DNA from: RPQJ01 sp963712815
GTDB lineage: Bacteria > Pseudomonadota > Gammaproteobacteria > Steroidobacterales > Steroidobacteraceae
Assembly (NCBI GenBank): GCA_963712815.1
Contig: CAVQJL010000010.1
Location: 62,001 to 126,000, forward strand
Direction: 5' to 3'
Length of the DNA stretch: 64,000 nt
Both the position numbers and the translations under genes were made by a program. Under the pieces are notes generated by a model. That model saw only the letters and a program-made list of their open reading frames with translations, had not been told where the DNA came from and made no database searches. Numbering within the stretch: position 1 is the stretch's first letter; the number at the start of each line of letters is the position of its first letter. Shown here piece after piece: positions 18,974-31,400 of this stretch.

Positions 18974-21900
18974 TCAGGGAATCCCTGAGGCGCTCCGGCC
19001 GGTCCATGGTCCCGGCAAGACCTGTTCGGCCCACTCGCCGCTGCGGATGTTTCCCGGCACTGGCGCCCGCATCATGCAGGGACCGCCGCCGTGCCGGAAT
19101 CCACGGGCGGCATCGGGTGGGTCGTCCGGCCCGATCCGGAACGCGGCCACGTACAGCACCGGCAGCACGATCAGCGTCAGCAGGGTCGCGACGAACAGGC
19201 CGCCCATGACGGTGACGGCCATCGGGCCCCAGAACACCGTGCCGGCGATCGGGATCATGCCGAGCACGGTCGAGATCGCCGTGAGGAAGATCGGGCGGAA
19301 GCGCGACAGCGTCGCCGTGATCACCGCGTCCCAGGGCTTGAGGCCCGCCTTGCGCTCGATATCGATCTGCTCGATCAGCAGCACGGCGTTGCGGGCGATC
19401 ATGCCGAGCAGGGCCAGGATGCCGAGGATCGCCACGAAGCCGAGCGGCCGGTTGGCGAGCAGCAGGCCGCCGACGACGCCGATCATGCACAACGGCAACA
19501 TCGCCAGCACGAGACCCATGCGGCTGAAGCTGTGCAACTGGATCATGAGGAAGCTCAGCATCAGCAGCACCATGATCGGCACCACCGCGAACACCGAGGC
19601 CTGCGACTTGGCGCTCTCCTCCACCGTGCCGCCCACGACGACCTGGTAGCCCGGCGGCAGCCTCGCGTTCAGCTCGTCGATTCCGGGGACGAGATTGGAG
19701 ACCACGCTCTCGGGGAGCACCCCCGGCGCCACGTCGGCCCGCACCGTGAGCGTCGGCACGCGGTCGCGTCGCCAGATGAGCGGCGTCTCCTGGTCGAACG
19801 ACAGCGTCGCGAGCTGGCTCAAGGGCACCGTCCGTCCCGAGGCCAGCGGGATCTGCAGGCTGCGCAGCGTGGTGAGCGAGACACGCTCCTCGCTCGTGGC
19901 GCGCACGACGACGTTGATCAGGTAGATGTCGTCGCGCACCTGCGTCACGGTCGTGCCGCTGATGGCCGAATTGATCACCGCGCCGACGGAATCGGAACTC
20001 AGGCCCAGCAGCCGCGCCTGGTCCTGGTCGATCACGATCCGCACCACGCGCGAGGGTTCCATCCAGTCGTAGTTGATGCGGCGCAGGTTCGAGTCGGTCG
20101 CCATGATCTGTGCGACCTCGAGTGCGATCTCGCGCACCTTGTCCAGGGACGGACCGCTCACCCGGTACTGCACGGGCCAGCCGACCGGCGGCCCGAGCTC
20201 GAGCGGTGACACGCGGCCGATGGCCTGCGGAAACTTCTCCGCCAGCAGGCCCTCCAGCCGCGTCTGCAGTCGCTCGCGCGCCTCCACGTCCTTGGCGATG
20301 ACGACGAACTGGCTGAAGAACGGATTCGGCAGCTGGACGTCGAGCGGCAGGTAGAAGCGGATCGCACCCTGGCCGATGTAGGTGCTCCAGCTCGCGACGT
20401 CCTCGTCCTCGGCCAGTATCGCCTCGAGCTCGTCCACGGCGCGCTCGCTGGCGTAGATCGAGGAGTTGTGCGGCAGCGTCAGGTCGACGAGCAGTTCGGG
20501 GCGGTCCGACGACGGGAAGAACTGCCGCGGCACGGCCGACAGGCTGAGCATCGCCAGCACGAAGGCACCGATCGTGACGCCGATGGTGAGCCAGCGCGCC
20601 CGCATCGCCCCGACCAGCAGGCCGCGGAACAGCGTCATGCCCTTGCCGGGCCCGCCCGGTGGCTTGTCCGGCGCCTTCATCAGCCAGACCGCGAGCAGCG
20701 GCATGATCAGCACGGCCACCAGCCAGGACACCAGCAGCGCGATCGAGACCACCGCGAAGATCGAGAACGTGTACTCGCCGGCCGAGCTCGCGGCGAAGCC
20801 GATCGGCACGAATCCGGCCGCGGTGATGAACGTGCCCGTCAGCATCGGCATGGCGACCGATTCGTACGCGTAGCTCGCCGCCCGCACCTTGTCGTCGCCC
20901 GCCGCGAGGCGCACGGTGACGACGTCGATGGTGGTCATGGCGTTGTCCACCAGCAGCCCCAGCGCGATGATCAGCGCGCCGAGCGAGATGCGCTGCAGGT
21001 CGATGTCCGCGATCTGCATGACCGGGAACACGATCGCGAGCGTGAGCGGGAAGGACAGCGCGACGACCAGGCCCGCGCGGCCGCCGAGCGCCACGAAGCT
21101 GATCACGAGGATGATCGCGATCGCCTGCCACAGCGAGACCATGAACTCGTTGATCGCCTCGTCCACGACCTCGGGCTGGTTCGCGACCAGCACCGGCGTG
21201 ATGCCGACGGGCAGGTCGGCCGTGATCTCCTGGATGGCCGCCTCGACGTTGGCGCCGAGCCCGAGGACGTCGCCGCCGTCGCGCATGGCGATGGCGAGGC
21301 CGATCGCGGGCTCGCCGTTGACGCGGAACATCGACTGCGGCGGGTCGGCGTAGCCGCGGCGCACGGTGGCGATGTCACGCAGCCGCAGCAGCCGGCCGTC
21401 GGCCACGAAGTTCTTGTCGAGGATGTCCTCCTCGGACTCGAAGGCGCCGGTCACCCGCAGCGCAGAACTCCTCGTCGCCGGTGCGCACCACGCCCGCCGG
21501 GCGCACGACGTTCTGCGCCTGCAGGCCGGCGAGGATGGCGGCCTGGTTGAGGCCGAGGCCGGCCAGCCGCTCGACCGAGAACTCGATGAAGATCTGCTCG
21601 TCCTGGGCGCCGAGCAGGTCGATCTTGGTGACGTCCGGCACCAGCAGCAGCCGCGAGCGCGCGTCCTCGACGTAGTCGCGCAGCTGGCGCTGCGTGAAGC
21701 CATCCGCGGTGAAGCCGTAGATGATGCCGAAGGTGTCGCCGAACTCGTCGTTGAAGAACGGGCCCACCACGCCCTGCGGCAGCGTGTGGCGAATGTCGCC
21801 GATCTTCTTGCGCACGTCGTACCAGAGGTCCGGCACCTGCTCGGGCGGCGGTCGAGCCCTTGAGGTTGACGAAGATGCGGGTGACGCCCGCCTTGGTGTA

Positions 21901-22152
21901 GCTGCGCAGGAAGTCGACGTTCTCGACTTCCTGCAGCTTGCGCTCGAGGCGCTCGGTGACCTGCTCGACCGTCTCCTCGAGCGTGGCGCCCGGCCAGTTC
22001 GCCTGGACCACCATCGTGCGGAAGGTGAACGGCGGATCCTCGTTGCGGCCGAGGGTCGAGTACGAGACCGCGCCCGCCACCATGGACGCGATCATCACGA
22101 AAATGATGAACGACCTGTGGCTGAGTGCCCAGGAGGATAGATTGACGCCCAT
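18974..22152 (-). CDS. RND multidrug efflux permease (two frame breaks)
   Basis: Inner-membrane proton-driven pump of the hydrophobe/amphiphile (HAE1) RND type, about 1060 codons. It starts MGVNLSSWALSHRSFIIFVM, directly abutting the adaptor stop (TAAATG). Diagnostic stretches: GRNEDPPFTFRTMVVQANWP, PGATLEETVEQVTERLERKL, the TM4 proton-relay region LGALIIALGLLVDNAMTTID, FFPSSDRPELLVDLTLPHNS, and a TM10-12 region with GFVAILGILALLGMIARNAV. Breaks lie near 21845 (after NLKGS) and near 21460 (after GDEEFC). The stop at 18974 gives a C-terminal tail somewhat longer than the last helix needs. Together with the adaptor upstream and the divergent TolC it forms a complete tripartite pump; substrates are not predictable. 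Confidence 0.87.
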
Positions 22153-23263
22153 TTACGAGGCTTCGTTCAGCAGCCGGACCTTCTGGCCGGGGCGCAACGC
22201 CTGCACGCCCGCGGTCACCACCGTGTCGCCCGGGGCGAGGCCCTCGCCGACCACGACCGAACCGGGCTCGTGCCGAAGGATGCTGATGTTGCGCAGCGAC
22301 ACCGTCGAGGTCGCGCGGTCCACGACCCAGATGGCCGGGCTGCCGCCCGAGGTCATCAGCGCCGAGGCCGGGATGACCACCAGCTGCTCGCCCGCGAGCT
22401 GCATGCGGCCGGATACGACCGAGCCGAGCAGCATGCCGGGCGGCGGGACTGGCGAGCCCGACGCGGACCGTGAACGTGCCCGTGATCGGATTGGCCTGCG
22501 GCGAGACCTCGCGGACTCGCCCGGTCGCGGTGATGCGCGGGTCCTCGGTCAGGGCCACCTCGACCGGGGTCTCCCGCGAGGCGGCACGCAGCACCTGCGG
22601 GGGAACCTCGAACACGGCGTCGGTGCCGCCGGCGCGCGCGATGCGCAGGATCATCTGGCCGCCCTGCACGACTTCGCCAGCCTCGGCGCCGCGCGCGGTC
22701 ACCGACCCGTCGAACTCGGCCGTGAGCACCGTGAACCCGACGAGGTCCTGCGCCATCTGGACCTGCGCCTCGGCACTCTTGACCTGCGCCTCGGCCGCGC
22801 GGAACGTGGCGAGGGCCGTATCGAGGTTGGCCCGGGTGGTGAACCCCTCGCCGATCAGCGACTGCTGGCGCTGCAACGCATCGCCCGCACGGACCAGCTC
22901 CGCGCGCGCCGCGTTGAGCGCCGCCTGCGCGCTGAGCAGCTGGTTGCGCTCGTTCATCTGCTCGAGCCGCGCCAGCACCTGCCCCTTGCGGACCCGGTCG
23001 CCGACGTTGACGGGCCGCTCGATCAAGCGGCCCGGGATACGGAACGCGACGGCAGTCTCGTCCTCGGCCGCGATGCGCCCGGACAGCACCACGACGTCAC
23101 CGGCGTCCCGCCGCTCGATGTCGATCGAGTGGACCGGCCGGGCGTCCGGCTCAGCGGCCACCTCCTCCGCGCGCTGGCAGGCGGACAGGGACGCGCACGC
23201 GGCGAGCGCCACGGCGAGCGATGACACTAATCTGCTCGGCGGTCGAAGCATGTTGACCTGCAT
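22153..23263 (-). CDS. RND efflux periplasmic adaptor lipoprotein (one frameshift)
   Basis: AcrA/MexE-type membrane-fusion protein, about 370 codons. Lipoprotein signal with lipobox region AACASLSAC, then VLSGRIAAEDETAVAFRIPG, the lipoyl hairpin VGDRVRKGQVLARLEQMNER, a coiled-coil hairpin (AQAALNAARAELVRAGDALQ) and the beta-barrel (VPPQVLRAASRETPVEVAL). The frame breaks near 22440 and continues through GEQLVVIPASALMTSGGSPA to RPGQKVRLLNEAS. Translation may begin at 23263 or at the second Met, 23251. The stop abuts the start of the pump gene, so the two are coupled. The divergent tolC gene begins about 220 bases upstream; that gap probably holds both promoters, but I find no clear hexamers. 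Confidence 0.87.
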
Positions 23264-23482
23264 GACGTCAGGATTGTTTTTGAGCCGCCACCCCAGCGGC
23301 ACCGTCGGACCGTCAGTGTGCCTGAGCCGCGCCCAAATGTGCCATCAGGCTCCGCCTGATTCGAAATCCGGGGGCTTGCTGCTACCCTTGCGGACCAGTC
23401 GACTGCCCCTGCGATCGCAGGCGCCCGTCAACAAATCTGCAACAAACTGCGCAGCGCAGTGCCGCCGTCAGCGAGTGCCCCG

Positions 23483-24931
23483 ATGCCTATCAAGCCCGTG
23501 ATGATCGCCTGCGCCGTTTGCGTCGCCCTGTGGGGGCCGGCCACGCACGCCGCCGACCTCTTGCAGGTGTACGAGCAGGCCACCCGCAACGACCCGTTCA
23601 TCCAGGAAGCCGAGCAGCGTCGCCTCGCGGCGCTCGAGGCCAAGCCGCAGGCCCGCGGCGCGCTGTTCCCCCAGATCGGTGCGGCCGGTTCGATCGAGAC
23701 CATCGAGCGGGACGGCAGCGCCACGTTCCTGCAGGCCGTGGACGGCGCGCCCGGCGACCCGGCCGAACTCGCCATCGTCAACTTCGACCAGCGCCTGAGC
23801 GCCGACCGCTGGCAGTGGCAGGCGGGCTTGCGCCAGACCGTGTTCCGCTGGGACCAGTGGCAGCGCCTCGGCCGCGCCGACGCGCGCGTCGCGCAGGCCG
23901 AGGCGGAGTACCGGGCCGCGCAGCAGGACCTCATGGTGCGCGTCTCGCAGCGCTACTTCGACGTGCTCGCGGCCGCCGAGACGCTGCGCTCGGCGGAGGC
24001 CACGCTCGACGCCTTCGACAAGCAGCTGCGCGAGGCCGAGCGACGCTTCGAGGTCGGCGTCGTCACGGTGATCGACGTCGAGGAGGCCCGCTCCGCCCGC
24101 GACCTCGCCACGGCCAACGTGATCGCGGCCAAGCGCGCGCTGGCGGTCACCGGCGAACTGCTGGCGGAGCTCACCGGCGAGCTGTACCCGGAGTTGTCGC
24201 GCCCGAAGAGCGACCTGCCGGTGTCGGATCCCGAGCAGCGCGGCGAGCAGGCCTGGGTGGACGAGGCGCTGGAGCAGAACCTGGCCGTGATCGCGGCCCG
24301 GCTCGGCGTCGAGATCGCCAAGCGCGACGTCAAGATCGCGCAGTCGGGCCACCTGCCGACGCTCGACCTGTTCGCCACCACCGGCGAGTTCGACGAGGAT
24401 GCGACCGAGACCGTGAAGAACCGCAATGCCGGCACGAGCACGCGCGGCCCGGCCGACAGCGACGGCACCGAGGACGTGATCGGCCTGCAGGTCGCGATAC
24501 CGATCTTCACCGGCGGCGTGACGAGCTCGCGGGTCCGCGAGCAGGTGTACCTGCACCGCGCCTCACGGCAACGGCTGCAGGGCACGCTGCGCGCGGCCGA
24601 GCGCTCGACCCGCGACGCCTACCTGACGGTCCTGTCGGACAAGGCGCGCGTCGAGGCGCTGCAGCAGGCCGTCACCTCGAGCGAGACGGCGGTACGGGCC
24701 ACGATCCGCGGCGTCGAGGTCGGCGAGCGCACCAACGTGGACGTGCTGAACGCGCGGCGCGCGCTGTTCGACGCCGAGACCAACTACGCCCGGGCCCGCT
24801 ACGACTACCTGACCAACCTCGTGCGCCTGCGCTCGGCGGTCGGGGTGCTGCTGCCGGCGGACCTCGCCGCGATCAACGCCTACCTCGTCGAGCCCATCAC
24901 GGTGGCGCCGACCGGAGCGCCGCGGCGCTGA
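23483..24931 (+). CDS. tolC: TolC-family outer-membrane channel
   Basis: Outer-membrane channel for RND pumps and possibly type I secretion, intact. The signal peptide IACAVCVALWGPATHAADLL is followed by LLQVYEQATRNDPFIQEAEQ and then paired helical repeats: ALFPQIGAAGSIETIERDG, RVSQRYFDVLAAAETLRSAE, RRFEVGVVTVIDVEEARSAR in the first half and LPTLDLFATTGEFDED, EVGERTNVDVLNARRALFDA in the second, the typical internal duplication. The ATG at 23483 places the signal peptide best; a GTG at 23459 is in frame. It is divergent from the RND operon. Its last 52 bases overlap the 3' end of the convergent hydrolase gene. Confidence 0.88.
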   Translation: MPIKPVMIACAVCVALWGPATHAADLLQVYEQATRNDPFIQEAEQRRLAALEAKPQARGALFPQIGAAGSIETIERDGSATFLQAVDGAPGDPAELAIVNFDQRLSADRWQWQAGLRQTVFRWDQWQRLGRADARVAQAEAEYRAAQQDLMVRVSQRYFDVLAAAETLRSAEATLDAFDKQLREAERRFEVGVVTVIDVEEARSARDLATANVIAAKRALAVTGELLAELTGELYPELSRPKSDLPVSDPEQRGEQAWVDEALEQNLAVIAARLGVEIAKRDVKIAQSGHLPTLDLFATTGEFDEDATETVKNRNAGTSTRGPADSDGTEDVIGLQVAIPIFTGGVTSSRVREQVYLHRASRQRLQGTLRAAERSTRDAYLTVLSDKARVEALQQAVTSSETAVRATIRGVEVGERTNVDVLNARRALFDAETNYARARYDYLTNLVRLRSAVGVLLPADLAAINAYLVEPITVAPTGAPRR

Positions 24932-26406
24932 CCGGCCGCGGCCTGCGTCGGCCCGGGCCCGATGCCCTCCTCGACCCGCTCCAGCAGGTAGGGGAAGAAC
25001 GGGTTCGAGGCGATCCGCGTCAGCGAGTCCTGGCTCACGATCAGCATGCCCCGCTCGCCGCGCATCGCCAGCGTGCCGAGCTTGACGCCGAAATCCTCGC
25101 TGTCGTCCGGCTGCATGCCGTAGAGCGGGTCGCTGACCGGGAACGTCAGGGCGAGGTGCGACAGCGAGTACACGCCGAGCGGATAGCGCAGGCCGAGCGC
25201 CCGCACCTGCTCCGTGGTCGAGCCCGCTTCGGTGACGCGCTCGACCACCTCGTCGCTGTCGGGCGACGCGTTCGTGATCACGGTCGTGCGGAAGCTGCGG
25301 GGCGGCGGCGGGCATGATGCGCGTCATCAGCGTGTTGGTGCCCGGCCGGATCAGCAGCCCGAGCTTCGCGCTGCGGTTGAAGTCGAACAGCACGAGCTCG
25401 CTGCCGTTGGCGGGCAGGTTCGCGTAGAGCGCCGTGACGATCGCGCGCGTGCTGACGGTGAAATCCACCACCGACTGGAAGGTCTGCACGGGCGGCAACT
25501 CGTCCGAGCCGCCCCTCGCGCGCGTACTGGTCCAGCCGCCGCTGCAGCGCGCGGGTCAGCAGGGACGACTGCCGGGCGCCGTTGATCGGGAACGAGTTGT
25601 ACTTGAACGGGTTGAACTCCGGCACCACGCCGAGCCACGAGGCCTTGGCGAAGGCCGGGCAGCACCGCGGGCCAGCCGAACACGCCGGCGAACCGCGCGA
25701 AGCTCGTGATGCCGATCATCGGCGCGATCAGCACGACGCGGTCGGCCTGCTCGAGCCGCTCGTCGCCGATGGCGTCGAGCGCGTACTTCATCGCCAGCGC
25801 CCCGCCGTTGGAGAAACCGACGATGTGCAGCGGCACGCCCGGGCCGGCCCGCCGACGCGCCTCGCGCACCGCGAGGCGCGTCGCCTCCGACCAGTCCTCC
25901 CACTCGACCTCGGTCAGCGCGGCCGGCACGGTGCCGTGCGCCGGCATGCGCGGCGCCACGGCGACGAAGCCGAGATCGCGATAGCGTCGGGCGAGGTGAC
26001 GCAGGCTGTAGGGCGAATCGGTGAGCCCGTGCAGGAACACCACGGCGCCGAGCGGCCGGCCGGCGGGCTCGAGGACGTAGGAACGGTTCCAGTCGGTCGC
26101 GAAGCGGCCGGGGTAGATCGGGCTGCCCTGCGAAGTAGCGATTGGACGGCGTCCGCGCCTCCGGTTCCAGCCGGTCGGTGACCTTCTCGCGCACCTGGGC
26201 AAACGCTTCGTCCTCGGCGGCGAGGTAGGCGTCCCAGTCCGCCTCGGCGAGCTGCTCGCGATCAGCTCGTCCGGCACGAAGGTGTGCCACGGTTGCAGGT
26301 CCGGGCCGCGTTGCACGTCGTAGGCGCGAACCGCGAGCACCGTGACCAGTGAGGCACCGAGCACCAGCCCGCCGATCTTGAGGATCTTCAGCGTACGCGA
26401 CAGCAT
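24880..26406 (-). CDS. Membrane-anchored alpha/beta hydrolase (multiple frame breaks)
   Basis: Serine hydrolase with an N-terminal membrane anchor (LKILKIGGLVLGASLVTVLA), about 500 codons. The oxyanion region reads AVVFLHGLTDSPYSLRHLAR and the nucleophile elbow GVPLHIVGFSNGGALAMKYA (G-F-S-N-G). A lid or cap segment follows (FAKASWLGVVPEFNPFKYNS-type stretch), then QTFQSVVDFTVSTRAIVTAL, FDFNRSAKLGLLI and the C-terminal ALTFPVSDPLYGMQPDDSED. Breaks lie near 26275, 26135, 25655, 25515 and 25305. The catalytic acid and His cannot be assigned with certainty. Substrate unknown. Its 3' end overlaps tolC on the opposite strand. Confidence 0.72.
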
Positions 26407-26501
26407 GTCAGCTACTTCTCTGGAGACCGCCGCCGCGGCGGTGCGACCGTATACTACATGACGACACCCGGCCCGATTCCGGGCCGGGATCATCGAGGGG
26501 G
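26407..26501. promoter_or_regulatory. Divergent intergenic region with a TATACT hexamer
   Basis: The 95 bases between the divergent hydrolase and DUF6491 genes must hold both promoters. TATACT at 26450-26455 matches five of six positions of a -10 element on the plus strand, and the overlapping complement reads AGTATA. I see no good -35 hexamer at 16-18 bases, so this is a weak call. Confidence 0.3.
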
Positions 26502-26972
26502 ATGCCGGTGAACAAAGCTCTGATCGCCCTGGGCGCACTGCTGCTGGTCGCCGCCTGCGCGAGCTCGCCGCAGATGACGCGCGAGGAGCGCATCGAGTGG
26601 TACCGCGCCAACGCCGGCGAGCCGGTGCGCAGTTTCTTCTACTCCGGTCACCTGCGGGGCTGGACCGCGCTCGACGAGCGCAGCATCGCGCTGTGGACGC
26701 GCAGCAACGAGGCCTACCTGATCGAGTTCTTCCCGCGCTGCCCGGACCTCGCCTTCGCCTCGACCATCACGATCTCGAACCAGATCGGCCGGGTGAACGC
26801 CGGCTTCGACAGCGTGACGGTGCGGCGCGCGAGCGGCGGCATCGGGGGCGTCCGCTGCCGCATCGAGACCATCCGGCCAATCAACACGCGGGTGGTCAAG
26901 GAGTCGAAGCGCAATCTGCAGGACGCGCAGTTCGTCGAGCGGGACCCGTCGAAGCCCGACGTGCCGCAGTGA
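26502..26972 (+). CDS. DUF6491 family lipoprotein
   Basis: Small exported lipoprotein of 156 residues, intact, with lipobox VAAC. The domain follows the DUF6491 pattern: FFYSGHLRGWTALDERSIAL, a SNEAYLIEFFPRCPDLAF core with one Cys, GRVNAGFDSVTV and a second conserved Cys in IGGVRCRIETIRPI. Many gammaproteobacteria carry several such genes; function is unknown. Its TGA overlaps the ATG of the next gene (TGATG), implying translational coupling. Confidence 0.78.
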   Translation: MPVNKALIALGALLLVAACASSPQMTREERIEWYRANAGEPVRSFFYSGHLRGWTALDERSIALWTRSNEAYLIEFFPRCPDLAFASTITISNQIGRVNAGFDSVTVRRASGGIGGVRCRIETIRPINTRVVKESKRNLQDAQFVERDPSKPDVPQ

Positions 26973-28252
26973 TGATTCCCCGTCGCGCGAGCCGGCTGGT
27001 GGCGGCCGGCGGGGTCGCGTTCGCCGTGGCCTGCACCCCGTCCGACGACTCTCGACGGTGGCTCGGCGAGATCCGCGAGGTCACGAGCCCCGGCGGGCCT
27101 GGCAGCCGCTACCCGCACCTCGCGTCGCGCGCCGGACGGCACGCTGCTCATGAGCTGGCTGCAACCGCGCGAGCGGCGCGGGCCACGAGCTTGCGCTACG
27201 CCTCTTGGCAAGGCACGGCCTGGAGCACCGCGAGCGAGGTGGCGAGCGGCAGACGACTGGTTCGTCAACTGGGCGGACTTTCCCTCCGTGGTGCCGGGTC
27301 CGGACGGCCTGCGCATCGCGCACTGGCTGCAGCAGCGCCCCGAGCACGTCTACTCGTACGACGTCCGCATCGCGGTCTCGCGTGACGCGGGGCAGTACCT
27401 GGTCGCGCTCCCCTGACGCCGCACGACGACGGCACGCCGACCGAGCACGGCTTCGCCACGCTGCTGCCGCGACGGCAAGGGCTTCCTGGCGGTCTGGCTC
27501 GACGGACGCCACACCGGGGGCGGCCACGACCACGATCAGGGCGGCCGTGCGATGACCTGCGATCGGCCGACGATCGACGCGGCGGGCCGGCTGCCGACGC
27601 CGGGCGCCGAGACTCGATGCACGGGTCTGCGACTGCTGCCAGACCGACGCCGCGACTGACGCGACGACGGTCCGGTAATCGTTTACCGCGACCGCAGCCC
27701 GACAGAGATCCGCGACATCGCGGTGGTGCGCCTGACGCCGGACGGCTGGTCCGCGCCGCAGCTCGTGCACGCCGACGGCTGGCACATGCCGGCGTGCCCC
27801 GTGAACGGGCCGGCCATCGACGCGCGCGGCAGCGAGGTCGTGGTCGCCTGGTTCACCGCGCCCGACCGGCCGCGCGTGCGGCTCGCGTTCTCCTCGGACG
27901 CCGGCCGGTCGTTCTCGGCCGCCCGTCGAGGTGGCCGCCGGTCGCGTGGCGGGGCGGGTCGACGTCGTCCTGCTCGACGACGGCCGCGCCGTCGTCAGCT
28001 GGCTCGCGGAGACGCCCGCCGGGCGCGGAGATCCGTGGCCCAGCCGTTCACGCGACTCAGGTGTCGCGGGCCCGCCGGTGACGGTCGCCCGTTCGAGCGC
28101 GACCCGCAGCAGCGGCTTTCCCCAGATGATCCGCGCCGGCAACTCCCTGGTGTTCGCCTGGACGGACGCCACCGAGCCGCTCGCGCCTGCGCACCGCAAT
28201 CGCCCGAGCTTCGTTGACGGGCAGGCCGGGGCCCGAGGCCCCGTTGTGCTAG
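26972..28252 (+). CDS. Exported sialidase-fold (BNR-like) protein, heavily frameshifted
   Basis: A predicted lipoprotein or periplasmic beta-propeller. It starts MIPRRASRLVAAGGVAFAVA and is read across at least six frames: ADDWFVNWADFPSVVPGPDG, RIAHWLQQRPEHVYSYDVRI, a stretch matching DDGTPTEHGFATLLP, AVWLDGRHTGG, then ARVCDCCQTDAA near 27620, PVIVYRDRSPTEIRDIAVVR, SAPQLVHADGWHMPACPVNG, VVAWFTAPDRPRVRLAFSSD and FPQMIRAGNSLVFAWTD. Repeated W/Y-D and A-x-S-x-D strands with F(S/T)SDAGRSF are Asp-box-like. The family is annotated exo-alpha-sialidase in databases, but I see no basis to claim sialidase activity. The reconstructed end is the TAG at 28250-28252. It is coupled to the DUF6491 gene upstream. 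Confidence 0.6.
28227..28243 (+). terminator. Short GC-rich hairpin before icd
   Basis: CGGGGCC-CGA-GGCCCCG, a 7-bp stem with a 3-base loop, overlapping the last codons of the upstream gene and followed by TTGTGCT. It could be a weak terminator isolating icd from the genes upstream; the T-content after it is low. Confidence 0.35.
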
Positions 28253-28294
28253 GATTCCAGCCCCTCCTCCCGTCGCGATTTCCGGAGCCGAGCG

Positions 28295-29599
<1,305 letters not shown>

Positions 29600-29645
29600 G
29601 CGGCCGGGCGTCGACCGTAGTCGCCGGGCGAGGAAGGCTGACGCC

Positions 29646-31400
29646 ATGAACCTGCCGTCGCCAAGGCCGGCTCGCGGGACGAGCTCGTGCGGGACTGCGC
29701 GCAGATCGCTGGTCGACGCGTTCGCGGACTACAACGCCGAGTTCCGCGCGGTCACGCGCGAGCGCGCGCCGCGCTTCGAGGAGCGCGACTGGCACGGCAG
29801 CCAGCTCGACGCCGTCGAGCGCATCGAGCTCTACTCGAAGTACGTCGACACCGGCGTCGAGCTGATGCGGCGCAAGCTCGGCGAGGAGATCCACGAGCGC
29901 TCCGTCTGGTCCAGCATCAAGCGCCGCTACGCGGAGCTCATCGATCCGCTGCCGGACGCCGAGTTCAAGAAGACCTACTTCTGCTCGATCACGCGCAAGA
30001 CCTTCGGCACGGTCGGCGTCGATCCGGCAGTCGAGTTCTTCGCCCTCGACCTCGACCCGCTCGGCAGCGTCACGACCCACGTCGAGACCAAGGACTACCT
30101 CAATCGCGGCTCGGTGGACCTGCTGATCGAGGAGCTGCTCGCGGACTTCCGCTTCCGCGACCCCGTACCGCGACTTCGAGCTGAGCGCGAAGCGGGTGGC
30201 GGACGAGATCAAGGCCTCGCTCGACACCGGCGGCGAGCGACGCACGGTCGAGAAGATCGAGGTCATCAAGGAGGTCTTCTACCAGATGACCCGCGCCTAC
30301 CTCGTCGGCCGGATCAGCGGCCGCGGGTGGACGCTGCCCTTCGTCGTGGCGCTGCGCAACCACGAGAGCGGCGTGGTCGTCGACGCCGTCATGCTCGACG
30401 AGAGCACGGTGAGCGTGCTGTTCAGCTTCACCCGCTCGTACTTCCACGTCGACCTCGCGCACGTCGGCGAGGTCGTGAAGTTCCTCAAGGAGATCCTGCC
30501 GCGCAAGCCGGTGAGCGAGCTGTTCACGGTGCTCGGCCGCGCCAAGCAGGGCAAGACCGAGCGCTACCGCGAGCTGTTCCGCCACCTGCAGCACTCGGAC
30601 GACCAGTTCGTGCTGGCGCCGGGCGAGAAGGGGCTGGTGATGGTGTGCTTCACGCTGCCCTCCTTCGACGTCGTCTTCAAGCTGATCCGCGACCGGTTCC
30701 CGGTGCAGAAGAACATCCTGCGCGCAGGACGTGCTCGAGAAGTACGACCTCGTGTTCAAGCACGACCGCGCCGGACGCCTGGTCGACGCCCAGGAGTTCA
30801 AGCTCATCAAGTTCCCGAAGTCGCGGTTCTCGCCGGAACTGCTCGAGGAACTGCTGACCGAGACGTCCGACACCGTGCACGAGGACGGCGACGAGCTCGT
30901 CATCGACCACATGTACATCGAGCGGCGCATGACGCCGCTCAACCTCTACGTGCGCACGGCGACCCGCGAGCAGGCGGAGAAGGCCGTGCTCGACTACGGC
31001 CAGGCGATCCGCGACCTCGCCGTCACCAACATCTTCCCCGGCGACCTGCTGCTGAAGAACTTCGGCGTGACCCGCCACGGCCGCGTCATCTTCTACGACT
31101 ACGACGAGCTGTGCCTGGTGACCGACTGCCGGTTCCGCGAGGTGCCGGAGTCGCGCTACGAAGAGGACGAGATGCTCGCGGAGACCTGGTACTACGTCGC
31201 GGACAACGACGTGTTCCCGGAGACGTTCATCAATTTCCTCGGCTTCGATCCGCACCTGAAGGAAGTCTTCCTGGCCGCCCACCGCGAGATCCTGACCGCC
31301 GAGTGGTGGCGCGGCATCCAGGAGCGGCTGCGCGAGGGCGACGTGCTCGAGGTGCTGCCCGTACCACAAGCATCGGGTGCGGGTCTTCTCCAGCCTGTGA
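29646..31400 (+). CDS. aceK: Isocitrate dehydrogenase kinase/phosphatase (four frame breaks)
   Basis: Bifunctional enzyme that phosphorylates and dephosphorylates isocitrate dehydrogenase, steering carbon between the TCA cycle and glyoxylate shunt. About 580 codons. N-terminal regulatory domain: VDAFADYNAEFRAVTRERAP, RIELYSKYVDTGVELMRRKL, SVWSSIKRRYAELIDPLPDA, KKTYFCSITRKTFGTVGVDP. Kinase-like domain: VMVCFTLPSFDVVFKLIRDR, AQEFKLIKFPKSRFSPELLE, catalytic loop NIFPGDLLLKNFG and metal site RVIFYDYDELC. Breaks lie near 29680, at 30165, near 30727 and at 31361; at 30165 and 31361 one extra G precedes TAC, and removing it restores the frame. The TGA at 31398-31400 overlaps the GTG of the next gene. 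Confidence 0.93.

Noticed and set aside
26972..28252. True exo-alpha-sialidase
   Set aside because: Only propeller-like strands are seen; the catalytic Arg triad and Tyr/Glu cannot be identified through the frame breaks.
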